Source: a virus
Strand: one strand, 5' to 3'
IMG/VR virus record: IMGVR_UViG_3300024343_000019
Span: 1 to 54,109 of that record
Length of the DNA stretch: 54,109 nucleotides
Part shown: in pieces, positions 16,015-25,492 of the stretch
Layout: every line of letters starts with the position of its first letter
How positions within the stretch are numbered: position 1 is the stretch's first letter
Made by a program: the position numbers and the translations under genes
The notes under the pieces: generated by a model
The model's input: the letters and a program-made list of their open reading frames with translations, nothing else
Database searches by the model: none
Told to the model about the DNA's origin: nothing

Positions 16015-18429
16015 TTATGATCTCAGTGGATCATTCAGTCTGCCATAATGCTTGACAACATCTTCCAATTGTCTTAATGTGTTTAAATAGTTGTTTTTAA
16101 TGGCGGCGGCTTCTTCCAATGCAGACTTTAGTCCACTGTTATTTGTGTTTCTACCAGTTGTGCTAGTTGATTCTGGATATTCAAGTCTACTAAGTGTTCT
16201 ATTAACTCTTGGAGTTACATCTACTGAATTACTAATGTTTAGAGTATTTGATTTAGTAGAATCAATATTATTTACTGGAGACATTATCTGCCCCGAATTT
16301 AACGAACCAAGTGCTGCGGTCGCTTGTCCTATTGCTGCTATCATTGGCGCCATATTGAACATGCCCATTGAATCATCGTTAGAGAAAATACGACCCGCTG
16401 TTTGTGGTACAAATAATTCACCCATGCCACCAGGACGATTTTCACCAACAATATAAGGGGTATTAGCGGAAACATTACCACCAGAGAATTGACCTTCAGG
16501 CATATACATATATTGTCCAATATCGGCTAGCTGTTCTGGAAGTCGGTAAACCTTTTGGTTTAAAATAGGATGTATTGCAACTTCAAGAATTGATGTGTCA
16601 TACCCATGATCATCAAGTAGATTTTGATCATATGGAACAGGCTGCATACTATTATATTCTGATCTTATGCCTTGTAAATCTGCGCCCAAGTTGCTGTATG
16701 CTACTACTTGCATCATATTTTCTACTCTACTTGTATAATCAGATTGTGATAAAGGAGTAGCAATAGGCACTGAATGTTCTTCTCTATCTTTAAACCAATC
16801 AACAGCATCAAGCATAACACTAGCTAATGTTTCAGAAACATTTGCAAGATCATCTAGTGGAAACGTAATACGTTCTTGTAGTTTCATAAATGATTCTGTA
16901 ATTTTGTTCATTGCCACTGTTGCTGGTCCTGAAGCTGCAAGGGCGGCTTGTGATTCTCTAATCTTTGCTTCTAGTTCAGATCCAGAAGCATCAATAAGAT
17001 TTCTAAATTGTGTGGATACTTGTAAAGAGCCTGCACTAATAGCCATTATGCTTTCCAAGTACGGGTTGCTTGCGTCTGCTGATAGACGTGCTAGATCAAC
17101 ACCGGTGTCTTGTAAATCTGCGTAAGATTTTAAAATAAAGTTTAGTATATCACCACCAGCTACTTTACCAGTTCGAACGGCTTGATTGATGCCGTCTATG
17201 AAACTACTATCCATAGAATCAAAGGCACCAAGTAAGTCTGGGTTTGTTGCCATTAATACGCCTCTAACATCAAAATCTTCTATATTTTCAGCACTTCTAA
17301 AGGCTTCTCTACTGATAGCGTCCATTAGCTGCTGCCCAGGAGCGCCCATTTCTTCTCCTGCCATGGCAAATTGTGTTACTAGAGATTCAAAGAGATCTGC
17401 TTGTTGTACACTGCCTGATTCTCGCATTATTTTTAGTGCTGCGGCGGTTTCAGGATCACTGATTGATGCCATACGTTTCTGCAGAATTTCATCTCTGCTT
17501 TGTCCAGTTAATGATGCTAACGCTGTTGTTTCTAACATTAGTGTTTTGTAACTGTTTGCTAACGGTTCTTGAGCACCTATAGTATCTCTGTTTAGTCTAC
17601 CAGTTAGACGTGCTATGTTAATATACTCAGCAAATGATCTTGCCATTTGCTCACTACTTAAACCAAAATCACCTATTACGTTACTTGAATCATTTAAATC
17701 GTTAAAGAATTGTAAGAATGTATCAGTACCACTAGAGACACCATGTCCTAGTGCTTGTATACCAGCACCATATTCAGAAACAATTTTACTCATCTGTGTA
17801 TATGAAATACCAGCTTCTATTGATCTCTGATATAAATTATGGTAGGCACGTGATCCTTCAAAGAAAATAGCACCAGAATTAATCATTGTTCGCTGTGCTT
17901 CTTCAAACTGTTCTAATTTTGCTACGTTAAAACCTAAAAGTGCCGCTACTACATCACCACCTAGGTCGGCGGCAGAACTGCTAAGTTTTCCAAATGTTGA
18001 CTTTAAAAACGCTGCGCCACGCTCAGAGCCGCCTACTAATTCACCTATTCCTTTGCCTAATCCACTTGCTGCTGACTTAGATAGATCTAGGAAAGTTGAC
18101 AATGGTTTTTCAGTGTTGTTTAATTTATCTATTAAACCAGCAGTGCTGCTAGCTAAACCTTTAACAAATCGTTCACGGCTTTTTTCTTCCGCTTTAGCAG
18201 TGTCTCTCTGGTTTTTAACAATTCTATCAACCGCGTCTTTAAATGTTTTTTCTGCCGAAGATGTATCGAGATTTATTTTATAAACTTCTTCAACTAGCTT
18301 TTTATCTAAACTATAATTTAGTCCAAGCTGTGCCGCCAGCATCTCCATAGTGCCTTCACTGGCCCATGCTGGAACGGGCACTGTTGTGCCGTCTGGTAGT
18401 GTTATATTATAAACGTCTTTACCTGCCAT
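16015..18429 (-). CDS. tape-measure-like virion protein 3, no hydrolase domain (804 aa)
   Basis: It is a paralogue of the next two genes. The shared block is about residues 175-345: 'QFEEAQRTMINSGAIFFEGS' aligns with the matching '...RTM.N.GL......Y..LR...' segments, then SSEQMARSFAEYINIARLTG and SLTGQSRDEILQKRMASISD. The N-terminus differs (DVYNITLPDGTTVPVPAWAS). Ala/Gly-rich helical stretches (residues 110-170) could insert in membranes, as tape measures do. The C-terminal part has a Gly/Pro segment (TPYIVGENRPGGMGELFVPQ), familiar from phage tape measures, and ends in a helix. Unlike its paralogues it shows no peptidoglycan-cleaving motif. The ATG overlaps the stop of the preceding gene by one base (TAATG). 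A tail-interior location is inferred. Confidence 0.65.
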   Translation of the reverse strand: MAGKDVYNITLPDGTTVPVPAWASEGTMEMLAAQLGLNYSLDKKLVEEVYKINLDTSSAEKTFKDAVDRIVKNQRDTAKAEEKSRERFVKGLASSTAGLIDKLNNTEKPLSTFLDLSKSAASGLGKGIGELVGGSERGAAFLKSTFGKLSSSAADLGGDVVAALLGFNVAKLEQFEEAQRTMINSGAIFFEGSRAYHNLYQRSIEAGISYTQMSKIVSEYGAGIQALGHGVSSGTDTFLQFFNDLNDSSNVIGDFGLSSEQMARSFAEYINIARLTGRLNRDTIGAQEPLANSYKTLMLETTALASLTGQSRDEILQKRMASISDPETAAALKIMRESGSVQQADLFESLVTQFAMAGEEMGAPGQQLMDAISREAFRSAENIEDFDVRGVLMATNPDLLGAFDSMDSSFIDGINQAVRTGKVAGGDILNFILKSYADLQDTGVDLARLSADASNPYLESIMAISAGSLQVSTQFRNLIDASGSELEAKIRESQAALAASGPATVAMNKITESFMKLQERITFPLDDLANVSETLASVMLDAVDWFKDREEHSVPIATPLSQSDYTSRVENMMQVVAYSNLGADLQGIRSEYNSMQPVPYDQNLLDDHGYDTSILEVAIHPILNQKVYRLPEQLADIGQYMYMPEGQFSGGNVSANTPYIVGENRPGGMGELFVPQTAGRIFSNDDSMGMFNMAPMIAAIGQATAALGSLNSGQIMSPVNNIDSTKSNTLNISNSVDVTPRVNRTLSRLEYPESTSTTGRNTNNSGLKSALEEAAAIKNNYLNTLRQLEDVVKHYGRLNDPLRS

Positions 18430-21083
18430 TATCTCGTTAATTCCAGAGTGCTGTTCTGTCTTCTAATTTCTTCAACAAGTTTAAGAGCTTCCTCAACTAT
18501 TGCTGGGTTGGTCACTGTTAATTCTCTTATTACATTATCGATATCTTCCTCAGTATTTATTGTATCAGAATCACCAGTATTTTTTGGAGTACCGTCTGTA
18601 TTGTGTGTAGCACCATATTGTCTATCCCACGTGCTTTGTGCGCTGCGAGGACTACTCCAAGGGCGAGATGGAACAGTTTCTGTTGGAGTTAAAGTAGGAG
18701 TAGTGTTAGATGGAGTAATTGTTTCCGCTGTTACTAGACTTCTACTCGCTGCATAATCTGCACGTGCTGCCTGTAACGCTGTAGCAACTTCTTGAACACT
18801 GTGACTAGCACGGTTTCCGCTGCCGTAGTAACTCATACCTGTTCTTGGATCTGGAGCACTGGCCCATTCCATAGCAAAGTCCAGCATCGCTGCTTCTAGA
18901 TTGTCACTCTCACCTCTGATATATGCTGAAAGATTCCTACGTTTGGTATAGCCATCTTCTGCACCCACTAGAAGAAGTGTGCCAAGTTTGTCTTGATTTT
19001 CAGGAGTAAACTTATCTGTAAGTTTTAATCCACTGTGTGGCCAGATTTCTTGCATTGTTTCAGGTATGATCTGATAACGTCCTACTGCGAATAATCTATT
19101 TGGATTAGCAGCGTCACCAATGCTTTGCAGCATGAATATTTCGGCAAACGTCATATCAGTCAATGATTTGCCATTTCTTATAGTATTCATAGTGCTTCCA
19201 ACAATAGTATTGTTTATTGTTCCGCGGTTAGAAGCCGCGTAACTTCCTTCACCTTTACCAATAAATGCTAGAATACCACCTTCACGCTGTAGCGCCTGTA
19301 TTTCTTCAGCAGTTGAATCGTGTATTTCTAATGGTACAAAACCAGTACCAGTGTAACTATATCCAGATCTACGTGCATAGTCTTCCATAAATGCCTGTGC
19401 TTCAGCAGGAGTCATTCCTTCTATCTGTTCCATAACAGAACGTCTTCTTATACTTTCTTGTGTGGCTGCGCTTCTACTTGTTTCATTTCTCTGTTCAACT
19501 ACTCTTGATATATCAGTTATTTCTTCATCACTCATGCCGGCTAGATAACCAAATAGAGACGTTAGTTTAGAGAAGGCAGTGTTAATATTACCAATACTAG
19601 GCGTCATTGAGTCATGGATCTCCAACAACGCAGTTCTCATGTTATCCATTGCTATAACGGCATCATCAGCGCCGCCTGTTATAGTTTCAGCAATTGTTTC
19701 AATTCCAGCAGTTAGTTCAGCCCCGCTTGCTTTTATGAATGCATCTGGTACCACTTGTGCCATTGCTTGAATTTGCACAGCCCCTTCGTTTTCTGGGGTA
19801 TAAGTTTCCAGTGGCGGAACATTTTGTATTGCAATTATAAGTTTTTGCCAGTCTGTTGTTAACTGGTCAGGGCTTGTATAAGAACCAGTAATACTGGTTG
19901 TAAATATTTCTGAAACCATGTTAGCAATTTCAGGACCAAGAATTTGGAATTGCCTAAATATTTCTGATGAGATATTATCTATAGCAGATTCATTAATATT
20001 AACGTCCATTTGCGCACGAGTTAAACCATCAAGTAGGCCTTTACTGACATCTTCACCTAGCATAGGTAAAAGCATAGATAATTGTCCAAACGAAGTTCTT
20101 GCTCGTTCAGTTGCACCTTCTCCATATGTTTCTGACATATATTGTGCATTTTTATTAAAAGCAATAATGGCATCTGAATCAGACAATGCTGTTCTTCTCA
20201 TATCCAACAAATTGTCTCTCTGTTGTCCAGTTAATTCAGCATAGCGGGTTGCTAACGCCGCGCTTGTCTGAAAGCCTTTGCTTATTCTTAGCTTGGCAGT
20301 CTCATTTAATTCTGTTATCTCATTTAAACTGTTAAGTAATGTTGCTTCTTCAGCAAGTCTAACCATCAACTCCTTGCCGCGATATCCAAAACGTCCTAGA
20401 CTATCATTCTTACTGTAAGATTCTACAAAGTCAGAAAAATTAGTGAATCCACTTACTGAATCATTAGCTAAACTTGATATAGTTTTTCCATAATTTCCCA
20501 ACAATGTCATTGCTTCAGCTTGGCCTAAGCCTATGCCGGCAAAATTATCACGCAGTGTTCTGTATATTGATTGATCAGTGGCAATTAACCCATAGTCAAT
20601 CATTATTCTAGCAGTTTTTTCTTGATCTTTGGCAAAATTTAGCATAATTTTAAGAAGCGTAGCTGACCCCGCAAGACCTAATGCAGCTAAATCTATGCCA
20701 CGTAATGCCCCGCCTAAACCTCTTATTTTTCTTGTGCCATCAGCAGCGGCATCAGTTACATCACGTGCTGACCATGCTATTTCCTCAATTGCACCAGCAA
20801 ATCCTCCAATTGGATCTGCACTGCTTACTAGTTTATCTAAAAGACTGTTGGTTCTGGCTGATAGTTTTTTTGCAGCTATTAAACTTTTATTTTCCTTAAA
20901 TGCTGCTAATACTTCATTTGCAAGTTTATCCGGATTCAGATCTTCTCCTGTTTTTAATTTGGATATAGCTTGTGTTATAAGAATATTACTAGCGCCTTGA
21001 ATTTTAACTGCTTCAATTAAAACAGCGTCCAATGCCCAGGGATATATTTTAAAAATAGTATTAATTTGATTTTCTAAACTCAT
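18429..21083 (-). CDS. tape-measure-like protein 2 with lambda-R-type muramidase domain (884 aa)
   Basis: The N-terminal 330 residues match its two neighbours (helical; KDQEKTARIMIDYGLIATDQ, ELTGQQRDNLLDMRRTALSD). A lysozyme-like domain at about residues 604-775 has the features of the lambda endolysin (lytic transglycosylase) fold: a candidate catalytic Glu612 in GKGEGSY, VGRYQIIPETM (667-677), TPENQDKL, and AMEWASAPDPRTGMSYYG. The C-terminus is Thr/Ser/Pro-rich and then helical. This suggests a virion protein that cuts glycan strands as the tail enters the envelope. Its ATG overlaps the previous stop (ATGA), so all three are coupled. The hydrolase is supported by several motif positions; the tape-measure role is inferred. 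Confidence 0.75.
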   Translation of the reverse strand: MSLENQINTIFKIYPWALDAVLIEAVKIQGASNILITQAISKLKTGEDLNPDKLANEVLAAFKENKSLIAAKKLSARTNSLLDKLVSSADPIGGFAGAIEEIAWSARDVTDAAADGTRKIRGLGGALRGIDLAALGLAGSATLLKIMLNFAKDQEKTARIMIDYGLIATDQSIYRTLRDNFAGIGLGQAEAMTLLGNYGKTISSLANDSVSGFTNFSDFVESYSKNDSLGRFGYRGKELMVRLAEEATLLNSLNEITELNETAKLRISKGFQTSAALATRYAELTGQQRDNLLDMRRTALSDSDAIIAFNKNAQYMSETYGEGATERARTSFGQLSMLLPMLGEDVSKGLLDGLTRAQMDVNINESAIDNISSEIFRQFQILGPEIANMVSEIFTTSITGSYTSPDQLTTDWQKLIIAIQNVPPLETYTPENEGAVQIQAMAQVVPDAFIKASGAELTAGIETIAETITGGADDAVIAMDNMRTALLEIHDSMTPSIGNINTAFSKLTSLFGYLAGMSDEEITDISRVVEQRNETSRSAATQESIRRRSVMEQIEGMTPAEAQAFMEDYARRSGYSYTGTGFVPLEIHDSTAEEIQALQREGGILAFIGKGEGSYAASNRGTINNTIVGSTMNTIRNGKSLTDMTFAEIFMLQSIGDAANPNRLFAVGRYQIIPETMQEIWPHSGLKLTDKFTPENQDKLGTLLLVGAEDGYTKRRNLSAYIRGESDNLEAAMLDFAMEWASAPDPRTGMSYYGSGNRASHSVQEVATALQAARADYAASRSLVTAETITPSNTTPTLTPTETVPSRPWSSPRSAQSTWDRQYGATHNTDGTPKNTGDSDTINTEEDIDNVIRELTVTNPAIVEEALKLVEEIRRQNSTLELTR

Positions 21084-23836
21084 GATACTGCCCCCGCTGT
21101 TATATCATAATTTTGGACAATCATTGCAATAGCAAGCATTCTTGCCGCAGTTATTTCACTGTTATCTAATTCAGCTTGCATGAGCTCGCGTAGTTCAGGT
21201 GTCAAGCTGATATGATCTTCGTCATCCGTTGTGTCTACTTCACTATCATCAATATTTCCTGCGGGACGGTCTATAATATTTGCTCCAAAGCCCAGCGGGG
21301 TAATATCAATTCCAGCATCACTAAATGTTTTTAAAAGATTGTTATCTAGTCCCTGTATTCTATTAAATTCTGACAGTCGGGCGCCAGTCAGTGTTCTAAT
21401 ATTTCCCTGCTCGTCAAAAAATAATTCATCAAGTTGTGTAGAATATTCCATGTGCTGACGGAACGCTGCCATAATCTGATCATCAGTATAAGTTGGTTCT
21501 TCGCCAATTTGATTTATTCTCAGTGTTGTATCATCTAAGGATCGTGTACCTACTTGTGTATTAGCATAAACGTCTGCTAGGAAGCCACCTGTGCCTTCGG
21601 CACCCCACGTTGCCTCAGCACCAAAGCCAACGTGCATAGTTTGTGTTCCCATATATCCTTCACCAGCACCAATACCAGTTGCTCCCAATTGTCTAGCAAT
21701 AGCTGCAAAATTTGAGAATACTGCGTGGCCCTCAGATGTACTAAAATCATAGTTTTGATTTGTCTGGGGATTTACTAAATTCAAATCAGCGGCGCCGCCG
21801 GCGTCATGTCGTGTAGAACCTTTGCGTACAGCGACTCCGTTTAGATAATATGTAGGACTGTCACCACTTGTGTTTGTTTTAGTTCCTGTTGCCGCTTGAT
21901 AGTCAGCCATTGACATTTGCCCGCCACTGGTAACTCTAACATCAACACCTACTTCTGCGGCCGCGGCCTGTAATATATTCATTAGATCTTGGTTAATAGG
22001 ACCTTTTCTTACAGTTGTACCACTTTGTGCTTCAATAACATTACCACCCATACCTTCTGGTGTTGCACGGCGCATTGCTGGTATTTGTCCGGTTGTATAT
22101 GCTCCGCCACTTCCTCCTTGCGCACCAGAAGTTGATAAATCACTTGCTTCTACTGGAGGCACTAGTGCGCCAGTTTCAGCTGATCCGCCTCTACTTAATC
22201 CACGCGGACCATTCCTGCGTGACGGTCCTGATGTAGTTGAAATATAACTGTCTCCGCCAGGTTCGCCAAATCCAAATGTTCCGCTGAATATGTTAGTAAG
22301 CCACTCTGCTATATTTGAAAAATAAGTTATGGCACGTGCAGAGTTTTCATAATTTGGTTCCATCACGTCAATTAATTCTCTGAATGCAATCCTTAGATTG
22401 TCCATTGCGTCAATTGAGGAGTCTGCTGCTTCAGAATAAAAACTAGATGCACGTTGTAATGATTCAAATTCTGTTCTAGTGGCTGTTAAATAATTTTCTG
22501 GTGCAATTTGCGCTCTGGCTTGTAGATCTCTAGCTAATTTCAGTTCAGGCGTGTCTATTTGTGTATCTATTACTGGTGTTTCTTTAACAGTGAATGTAAA
22601 GTCTCTCAGTCTAGCAAATAGTTCACCGCCCTTTAGTGATCCTGTTATACCATCCTGCATCATTGATATAAATTGTGTTCGTGCATCATCACCCAATAGA
22701 ATTAGAGCATTACTTAACTCTCCAGACATATTGTTTAAAAAGTTTGTATCAAAAGGGAAATCATATAACGCACGATTCATTGTATCAGAAACAAGATTGG
22801 CAAAATCATTTCCAAACAGAGATGTTAGCTGTGTTTTTAATTCTTCATTAAATTGGTATACATTATCTTTTGCATTTTCGCCAAAACGTTCTGTCAGCAT
22901 TGCTGACGCTTTGCCCATAGCTAAACGAAAGTCTATATCGTCATTGGCTTCTTTTCTTATATTGTTAACTGAACTACGCTGTACACCCATTAATTCAGCT
23001 ATAGCATATGTGTATTCAGAACTTCTTTTAAATCTTGCCAATAATTTAGACGATGACGACAAATTAACCATGTCTATAGATCCAGCACGAAACATCATTT
23101 CTGCTTCTTCACTCAGTCGTCTCATCAATTCACTATTTGAATATCCGTAATCATTAATAATGCTATCGTTATTGTGTATAGTTCCTGTTAATGCTACTAG
23201 ACTTGATATTGAATCATAAGTGCCAGATCTCATATTTGCATAGAGCGGCATAAACTCCTTGTACAATGTCGTTGTTTCTTCTAAACTTAATCCAATATCA
23301 GCAACCGTGTCTCTCAGCTGAGTATACAATTTTAAATCGCCAACCACCAATCCGTAGTTTATCATACTTCTGACAGTTTGTTCCTGTGCGGTTAAAATTT
23401 TACCGTAGATACCCATAACGCCTGCTACTGTCGCTATGCTACTAGTTGCTGCGTCACCAACCCAACCTAGAGCTTTCCAACCACCTGGCAGGCGTTTTGC
23501 TGCATCCATGACGGGATCAACTGCTTTATCAAGAAAACCCGCCCCCATTTCTATTAAATCTGAAACGCCGCCCAGCGGATCATTATCACGTGATAAAGAT
23601 TCAATAACGGATAATGAAGTTTCTTTAGCCGTCTTTATTCCTTTAAGGTTATCAGTTGTCTTTTTAACCTTTGACAACTCTTTATTTCGTTTGGTGTGGT
23701 TTTTGTTGAGTGTATCTATGGCACGTTTAATTAAATTATTATCTGCTCTGACATGTGAAAGTGCTTGGGACAGAGTTTTTTCTGTGACCCATGGATATTT
23801 TGAGTTAATTTTGCTTAATTCATGTCCAATATCCAC
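21080..23836 (-). CDS. tape-measure-like protein 1 with M15-type peptidase domain (918 aa)
   Basis: It starts at a GTG (23836) with AAGGG about 10 bases upstream; no in-frame ATG lies nearby. Residues 1-330 are the shared helical module (ELSKINSKYPWVTEK, EQTVRSMINYGLVVGDL, ELMGVQRSSVNNIRKEANDD). A Gly/Ser/Arg-rich linker runs from about 520 to 600. Residues about 611-750 form a D-Ala-D-Ala peptidase-like domain with zinc ligands His677 (STRHDAGG), Asp684 (GAADL) and His735 (TMHVGFG), the M15 / hedgehog-type arrangement. It would cleave peptidoglycan peptides during infection. It is the first gene of the coupled trio and is divergent from gp26, with which it shares an intergenic region of about 75 bp. 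Confidence 0.75.
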   Translation of the reverse strand: MDIGHELSKINSKYPWVTEKTLSQALSHVRADNNLIKRAIDTLNKNHTKRNKELSKVKKTTDNLKGIKTAKETSLSVIESLSRDNDPLGGVSDLIEMGAGFLDKAVDPVMDAAKRLPGGWKALGWVGDAATSSIATVAGVMGIYGKILTAQEQTVRSMINYGLVVGDLKLYTQLRDTVADIGLSLEETTTLYKEFMPLYANMRSGTYDSISSLVALTGTIHNNDSIINDYGYSNSELMRRLSEEAEMMFRAGSIDMVNLSSSSKLLARFKRSSEYTYAIAELMGVQRSSVNNIRKEANDDIDFRLAMGKASAMLTERFGENAKDNVYQFNEELKTQLTSLFGNDFANLVSDTMNRALYDFPFDTNFLNNMSGELSNALILLGDDARTQFISMMQDGITGSLKGGELFARLRDFTFTVKETPVIDTQIDTPELKLARDLQARAQIAPENYLTATRTEFESLQRASSFYSEAADSSIDAMDNLRIAFRELIDVMEPNYENSARAITYFSNIAEWLTNIFSGTFGFGEPGGDSYISTTSGPSRRNGPRGLSRGGSAETGALVPPVEASDLSTSGAQGGSGGAYTTGQIPAMRRATPEGMGGNVIEAQSGTTVRKGPINQDLMNILQAAAAEVGVDVRVTSGGQMSMADYQAATGTKTNTSGDSPTYYLNGVAVRKGSTRHDAGGAADLNLVNPQTNQNYDFSTSEGHAVFSNFAAIARQLGATGIGAGEGYMGTQTMHVGFGAEATWGAEGTGGFLADVYANTQVGTRSLDDTTLRINQIGEEPTYTDDQIMAAFRQHMEYSTQLDELFFDEQGNIRTLTGARLSEFNRIQGLDNNLLKTFSDAGIDITPLGFGANIIDRPAGNIDDSEVDTTDDEDHISLTPELRELMQAELDNSEITAARMLAIAMIVQNYDITAGAVS

Positions 23837-23858
23837 AATTAACAGCCCTTTTAACTAG

Positions 23859-23875
23859 CATAAATACATTATAAT
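23859..23875 (+). promoter_or_regulatory. late-type promoter for gp26, overlapping TATAAT
   Basis: CATAAATAC (23859-23867) is one mismatch from TATAAATA. Just downstream, ATTATAAT is palindromic and gives a TATAAT on both strands, so this 75-bp divergent region could also serve the leftward tail genes. No good -35 was seen for either TATAAT. Confidence 0.55.
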
Positions 23876-23911
23876 GCAAATACTCATAGTATTTATTTGG
23901 AGAAAACCCCT

Positions 23912-24742
23912 ATGACAAACCCCTTAGTACAGGCTTATAGAAAGCCTTCGCTATATGTCACACTGCCAAGTGGTGGAAAATATTACGATCCTAAACCAAA
24001 ACTAAGTGTTGATGGAGACTTAGCAATCTACCCAATGACTGCTAGAGATGAACTTATCACAAAAACACCTGACGCACTGTTTAATGGTGAGGCAACTGTT
24101 TCTATTATTCGCAGTTGTTGTCCAGATATCCCAAATCCAGCACAGACACCAGTTAATGATCTTTTGGTTATTTTACTAGGTATTAGACAGGCAACATATG
24201 GAAAAGAAATCAGTGTTGATATCAATTGCCCAGCGTGTAATGAAATGAATATGATGATGGCTGATGCAAACCGTATTTTGGCTTCAGCAAAATCAACAAC
24301 ACTAAGTGATAAGATTAATATGGATAATGGTTTTGTTATTCATGTTAAACCTTATAACTTGGAAGATCGTACCATCTTACAAATCCAACAAATCAAACAG
24401 AAAAAAATGATTGAAGGTTTGGTTCGCGAAGGCGTAAGCGACGAAGATCGTACCAAAATTTTTGGACAAACTTTTGTTGAATTAGCTGAACTAACAGTTG
24501 ACCTTATTGCTAACTCAATATATGCAGTAAAGGCTCCTGAATCTGAAGAGATTACTGATCGTGAAATAATCAAGGAATGGTTGCAGAGTATTACTAAAAA
24601 GGATTACGATCAGATTAAAGATTTGGTTGAGAAACTTTCTGATCCCTCACTTGATACTTCTTTTAATGCATCTTGTCAGCACTGTGGACATAACTGGAAA
24701 ACAGACATTGATCTTGATATAGCAAATTTTTTCGTAGGCTGA
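23912..24742 (+). CDS. 26: gp26-like baseplate hub / tail assembly protein
   Basis: The start is the ATG at 23912 with GGAG nine bases upstream; an in-frame TTG 15 bases earlier is less likely. The 276-aa protein has the gp26-family pattern: LYVTLPSGGKYYDP near the N-terminus, PMTARDELITKTPDALFNGE (about residues 42-61) and IIRSCCPDIPNP. Two CxxC pairs, CPAC (about 106-109) and CQHC (about 255-258), could form a zinc ribbon. In T4 gp26 is needed for hub assembly. Here the gene precedes a gp51-like ORF in the -1 frame and ends on a slippery T-TTT-TTC directly before the stop. By position beside tape-measure-like genes it may act as a tail assembly chaperone of the lambda G/GT kind; that is inferred. 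Confidence 0.85.
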   Translation: MTNPLVQAYRKPSLYVTLPSGGKYYDPKPKLSVDGDLAIYPMTARDELITKTPDALFNGEATVSIIRSCCPDIPNPAQTPVNDLLVILLGIRQATYGKEISVDINCPACNEMNMMMADANRILASAKSTTLSDKINMDNGFVIHVKPYNLEDRTILQIQQIKQKKMIEGLVREGVSDEDRTKIFGQTFVELAELTVDLIANSIYAVKAPESEEITDREIIKEWLQSITKKDYDQIKDLVEKLSDPSLDTSFNASCQHCGHNWKTDIDLDIANFFVG

Positions 24743-24761
24743 TATCCACTAGTCAGCCTAC
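24727..24761 (+). promoter_or_regulatory. probable -1 ribosomal frameshift site at the gp26/gp51 junction
   Basis: In the gp26 frame the sequence is T TTT TTC (24727-24733), a canonical X-XXY-YYZ slippery heptamer two codons before the TGA. It is followed at once by a perfect 9-bp hairpin, GTAGGCTGA (24734-24742) with TCAGCCTAC (24753-24761) and a 10-nt loop, which holds the gp26 stop codon. A -1 slip puts ribosomes exactly into the downstream ORF. The spacing between heptamer and stem is unusually short. Confidence 0.7.
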
Positions 24762-24972
24762 ACAAATCGAAAAAATATTAGAGCGCTACAATAAAGATCA
24801 TGATAATACAGAAAAAAGTTATATAGATCTAATCTTACATAGTGGTGGCGCAATCAGCTATCAGGATGTCATGACTATGCCAGTTCCTGCTATACAGCGA
24901 ATGTTTGAAAGCATTAATAAACGTATAGAAGATCAGAATCAGGCAGTGCAGAAAGCACGTAAGTCAAGATGA
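24733..24972 (+). CDS. 51: gp51-like tail/baseplate assembly ORF, read by frameshift from gp26
   Basis: This ORF is open in the -1 frame relative to gp26 and runs about 80 codons to a TGA at 24970. The translated segment includes TQIEKILERYNKDHDNTEKS and LILHSGGAISYQDVMTMPVP, which matches the small gp51 hub-assembly proteins that sit next to gp26 in aquatic T4-like phages. It has no ATG before its middle (first at about 24859), no GTG/TTG start near its beginning and no ribosome-binding site. This favours synthesis as a gp26-gp51 fusion through the slippery site. The last 9 bases overlap the convergent gene at 24964. The start given is the first codon after the slip. The gp51 assignment is from memory of the family. 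Confidence 0.65.
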   Translation, partial: RRLISTSQPTQIEKILERYNKDHDNTEKSYIDLILHSGGAISYQDVMTMPVPAIQRMFESINKRIEDQNQAVQKARKSR

Positions 24973-25443
24973 TTTATCTTGACCAGTAATAGCTTTATAA
25001 TATTCAGCTGGCCAACTCTCATAATATTTTGTATTATGCAGTTGTGACCTTTTCTCCATTATATCACCTTTAAGCTGAATAAAAACACAGTTGGTGAAAT
25101 TTTTAGCAAAGTATCCACTTAGTGGGGTGCTTGTAAAATACAACAAGTCACTATTTAATTCTGAAAGATATTCACAATAACGTTCGGCAGTACTAACTGC
25201 ATCAGTATTATCGCCTAACCAAGCAATGCCTATTTCATATTTTTCTTTATTAAATTTGGTTAGATCTGAAATATTATCACGCACATCAATAAATTGTATT
25301 GCGTTATTAAGTCTAGCATGTCTTGCATACGGGCATATAGGGAAACCATCGAATTTTTTTGCTTCGATAATTTCTTCAGACCATTTTAGAAAGGCCTGAC
25401 AGAACTCTTCAAATGTCATTGGGATTATCTTTCTATCAGTCAT
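24964..25443 (-). CDS. hypothetical protein (159 aa)
   Basis: I do not recognise this protein. The start is the ATG at 25443; an in-frame TTG/GTG pair lies 9-12 bases upstream. It is soluble-looking, with no signal peptide or membrane helix. It contains MTFEEFCQAFLKWSEEIIEA near the N-terminus, a PICPYARHARL segment at about residues 38-48, GIAWLGDNTDAVSTAERYCE in the middle and AEYYKAITGQD at the end. The Cys/Pro/Tyr cluster could be redox- or metal-related, but nothing confirms this. It has its own late-like promoter (25476-25483) and converges on the gp26/gp51 pair, overlapping it by 9 bases. Confidence 0.7.
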   Translation of the reverse strand: MTDRKIIPMTFEEFCQAFLKWSEEIIEAKKFDGFPICPYARHARLNNAIQFIDVRDNISDLTKFNKEKYEIGIAWLGDNTDAVSTAERYCEYLSELNSDLLYFTSTPLSGYFAKNFTNCVFIQLKGDIMEKRSQLHNTKYYESWPAEYYKAITGQDKSS

Positions 25444-25475
25444 AATTATCACCAAAAGTAATATTATGCTAAAGA

Positions 25476-25483
25476 TATTTATT
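25476..25483 (-). promoter_or_regulatory. late-type promoter for 24964-25443
   Basis: The minus strand reads AATAAATA, one mismatch from the late element, about 33 bp upstream of the ATG. Confidence 0.55.
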
Positions 25484-25492
25484 AATCATATC

